Source of the DNA: Thiolapillus brandeum
GTDB taxonomy: Bacteria; Pseudomonadota; Gammaproteobacteria; Chromatiales; Chromatiaceae
Assembly (NCBI GenBank): GCA_011051425.1
Contig: DRLF01000148.1
Location: forward strand, 1-14,117
Reading direction: 5' to 3'
Length of the DNA stretch: 14,117 nucleotides
The notes under the pieces were generated by a model. It was given only the letters and a program-made list of their open reading frames with translations. It was not told where the DNA came from and did not search any database. A program made the translations under genes and the position numbers. Shown one piece after another: positions 13,371-14,117 of the stretch. Numbering within the stretch: position 1 is the first letter of the stretch; every line of letters starts with the position of its first letter.

Positions 13371-14117
13371 TACAGATGACAGGCAACCTGGTGTGGAATG
13401 TCGTTTTCACTGATGTCTTTCAGCGCCGGCATACTTTCTGCGCAAACCGGCATGGCGTCGGGGCAGCGCGTGCGAAAAGGGCAGCCGGAAGGGGGATTCA
13501 GTGGCGAGGGCACGTCGCCCTGCAGGATGGTGCGGTTTGACTTGGCATCCGGGTCGGGCATGGGGATGGCGGAAAGCAGGGCCCTGGTATAGGGATGCCG
13601 GGGTTCGCGGTACAGATCTGTGGAAGAGGCGATTTCCACCAGTTTGCCCAGGTACATGACGCCGATCTCGTGGCTGATATGCTGGACCACCGCCAGGTCA
13701 TGGGAGATGAACAGGAAAGAGATCCCCAGTTCCCGCTGCAGGCGGGCAATGAGGTTCAGTACCTGGGACTGAACAGATACGTCCAGGGCGGATACAGCCT
13801 CGTCGGCGACGATGAACTTGGGGTCGAGAGTCAGTGCCCGGGCGATACCGATGCGCTGACGCTGGCCGCCGGAGAATTCGTGGGGATAACGGTGCAGCAC
13901 ATTGGCGCGCATGCCGACGATGTCCAGCAGTTCCAGCACTTTCTGCTTGCGGGACGCCGCATCGCCGATGCGGTGAACTTCCAGGGGTTCCAGCAGGGTC
14001 TGCATGACCGTGCGCCTCGGGGACAGAGAAGCGTAGGGGTCCTGAAAGATGATCTGCATGTCGCGACGGTGCGCCACCAGCGCTTTGGCATCGAGCTTGC
14101 TGATGTCCGCCCCTGCC
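13367..14117 (-). CDS. Peptide ABC transporter ATP-binding protein (OppF/DppF type), partial
   Basis: The 249 C-terminal residues of an ATPase that powers oligopeptide or dipeptide import are present; the frame stays open to the right edge, so the N-terminus and Walker A are outside. Visible in order are the Q-loop (IIFQDPYASLSPR), the ABC signature (EFSGGQRQRIGIARAL), Walker B with catalytic Glu (FIVADEAVSALD; Ala follows Glu where Pro is usual), the D-loop and the switch His (FISHDLAVV). The family-specific C-terminal extension follows: RHPYTRALLSAIPMPDPD, then GDVPSPLNPPSGCPFRTRCP. Four cysteines in this tail (CPFRTRC, a third after PVC, a fourth in ACHLY at the end) match the pattern that binds an iron-sulfur cluster in some Dpp/Opp ATPases. 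The DAHP synthase promoter overlaps its stop codon and no terminator separates the two genes. Confidence 0.93.
   Translation of the reverse strand, partial: AGADISKLDAKALVAHRRDMQIIFQDPYASLSPRRTVMQTLLEPLEVHRIGDAASRKQKVLELLDIVGMRANVLHRYPHEFSGGQRQRIGIARALTLDPKFIVADEAVSALDVSVQSQVLNLIARLQRELGISFLFISHDLAVVQHISHEIGVMYLGKLVEIASSTDLYREPRHPYTRALLSAIPMPDPDAKSNRTILQGDVPSPLNPPSGCPFRTRCPDAMPVCAESMPALKDISENDIPHQVACHLY

Overview
This 14.1 kb window looks like chromosome from a moderately GC-rich gammaproteobacterium. The evidence is ispB divergent from rplU-rpmA-obgE, an obgE-proB coupling, Slt70-type and AroG-type proteins very close to the gammaproteobacterial forms, and sigma70-like promoters. A Chromatiales-like sulfur-oxidiser is a plausible guess, but nothing in the window proves it. 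I see no insertion sequence, integrase, CRISPR array or phage gene.

Layout. Positions 1-748 (minus): a GFA-family zinc protein overlaps or abuts a DnaQ-like exonuclease that runs off the left edge. Positions 749-1201: a gene-free stretch with two prominent inverted repeats. Positions 1202-2253 (minus): ispB, then tRNA-Pro(CGG) six bases after its stop. Positions 2254-2449: back-to-back promoters. Positions 2450-3031: rplU-rpmA, closed by a strong intrinsic terminator. Positions 3107-6166: obgE, proB (1-base overlap with obgE) and a TauE/SafE membrane protein; obgE appears to be transcribed from its own -10 box as a leaderless mRNA. Positions 6159-6719 (minus): a secreted protein of unknown function, overlapping the TauE gene tail to tail. 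Positions 6826-9539: a 767-residue protein with a C-terminal class III nucleotide-cyclase-like domain, then a short PilZ-like gene. Positions 9610-11595 (minus): slt. Positions 11727-12173: a Sel1-repeat protein. Positions 12248-13306 (minus): an AroG-type DAHP synthase. Positions 13367-14117 (minus): the C-terminal part of an Opp/Dpp-type ABC ATPase, cut by the right edge.

Most of the window is housekeeping: ribosomal proteins, ribosome assembly GTPase, quinone side chain, proline and aromatic amino acid synthesis, and peptidoglycan turnover. The most promising candidate for something undescribed is the cyclase-like/PilZ-like pair at 6826-9539. The large protein keeps the two metal aspartates and the Asn/Arg transition-state pair of class III cyclases but lacks the usual substrate-specifying Lys and Asp, and it carries about 490 N-terminal residues I cannot assign. 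Its neighbour is a PilZ-like protein with a degenerate ligand motif. This suggests an unusual nucleotide signalling pair, but that is inference. Secondary points are the leaderless obgE, the structured slt leader with a possible mini-ORF, and the compound inverted repeat after tRNA-Pro.
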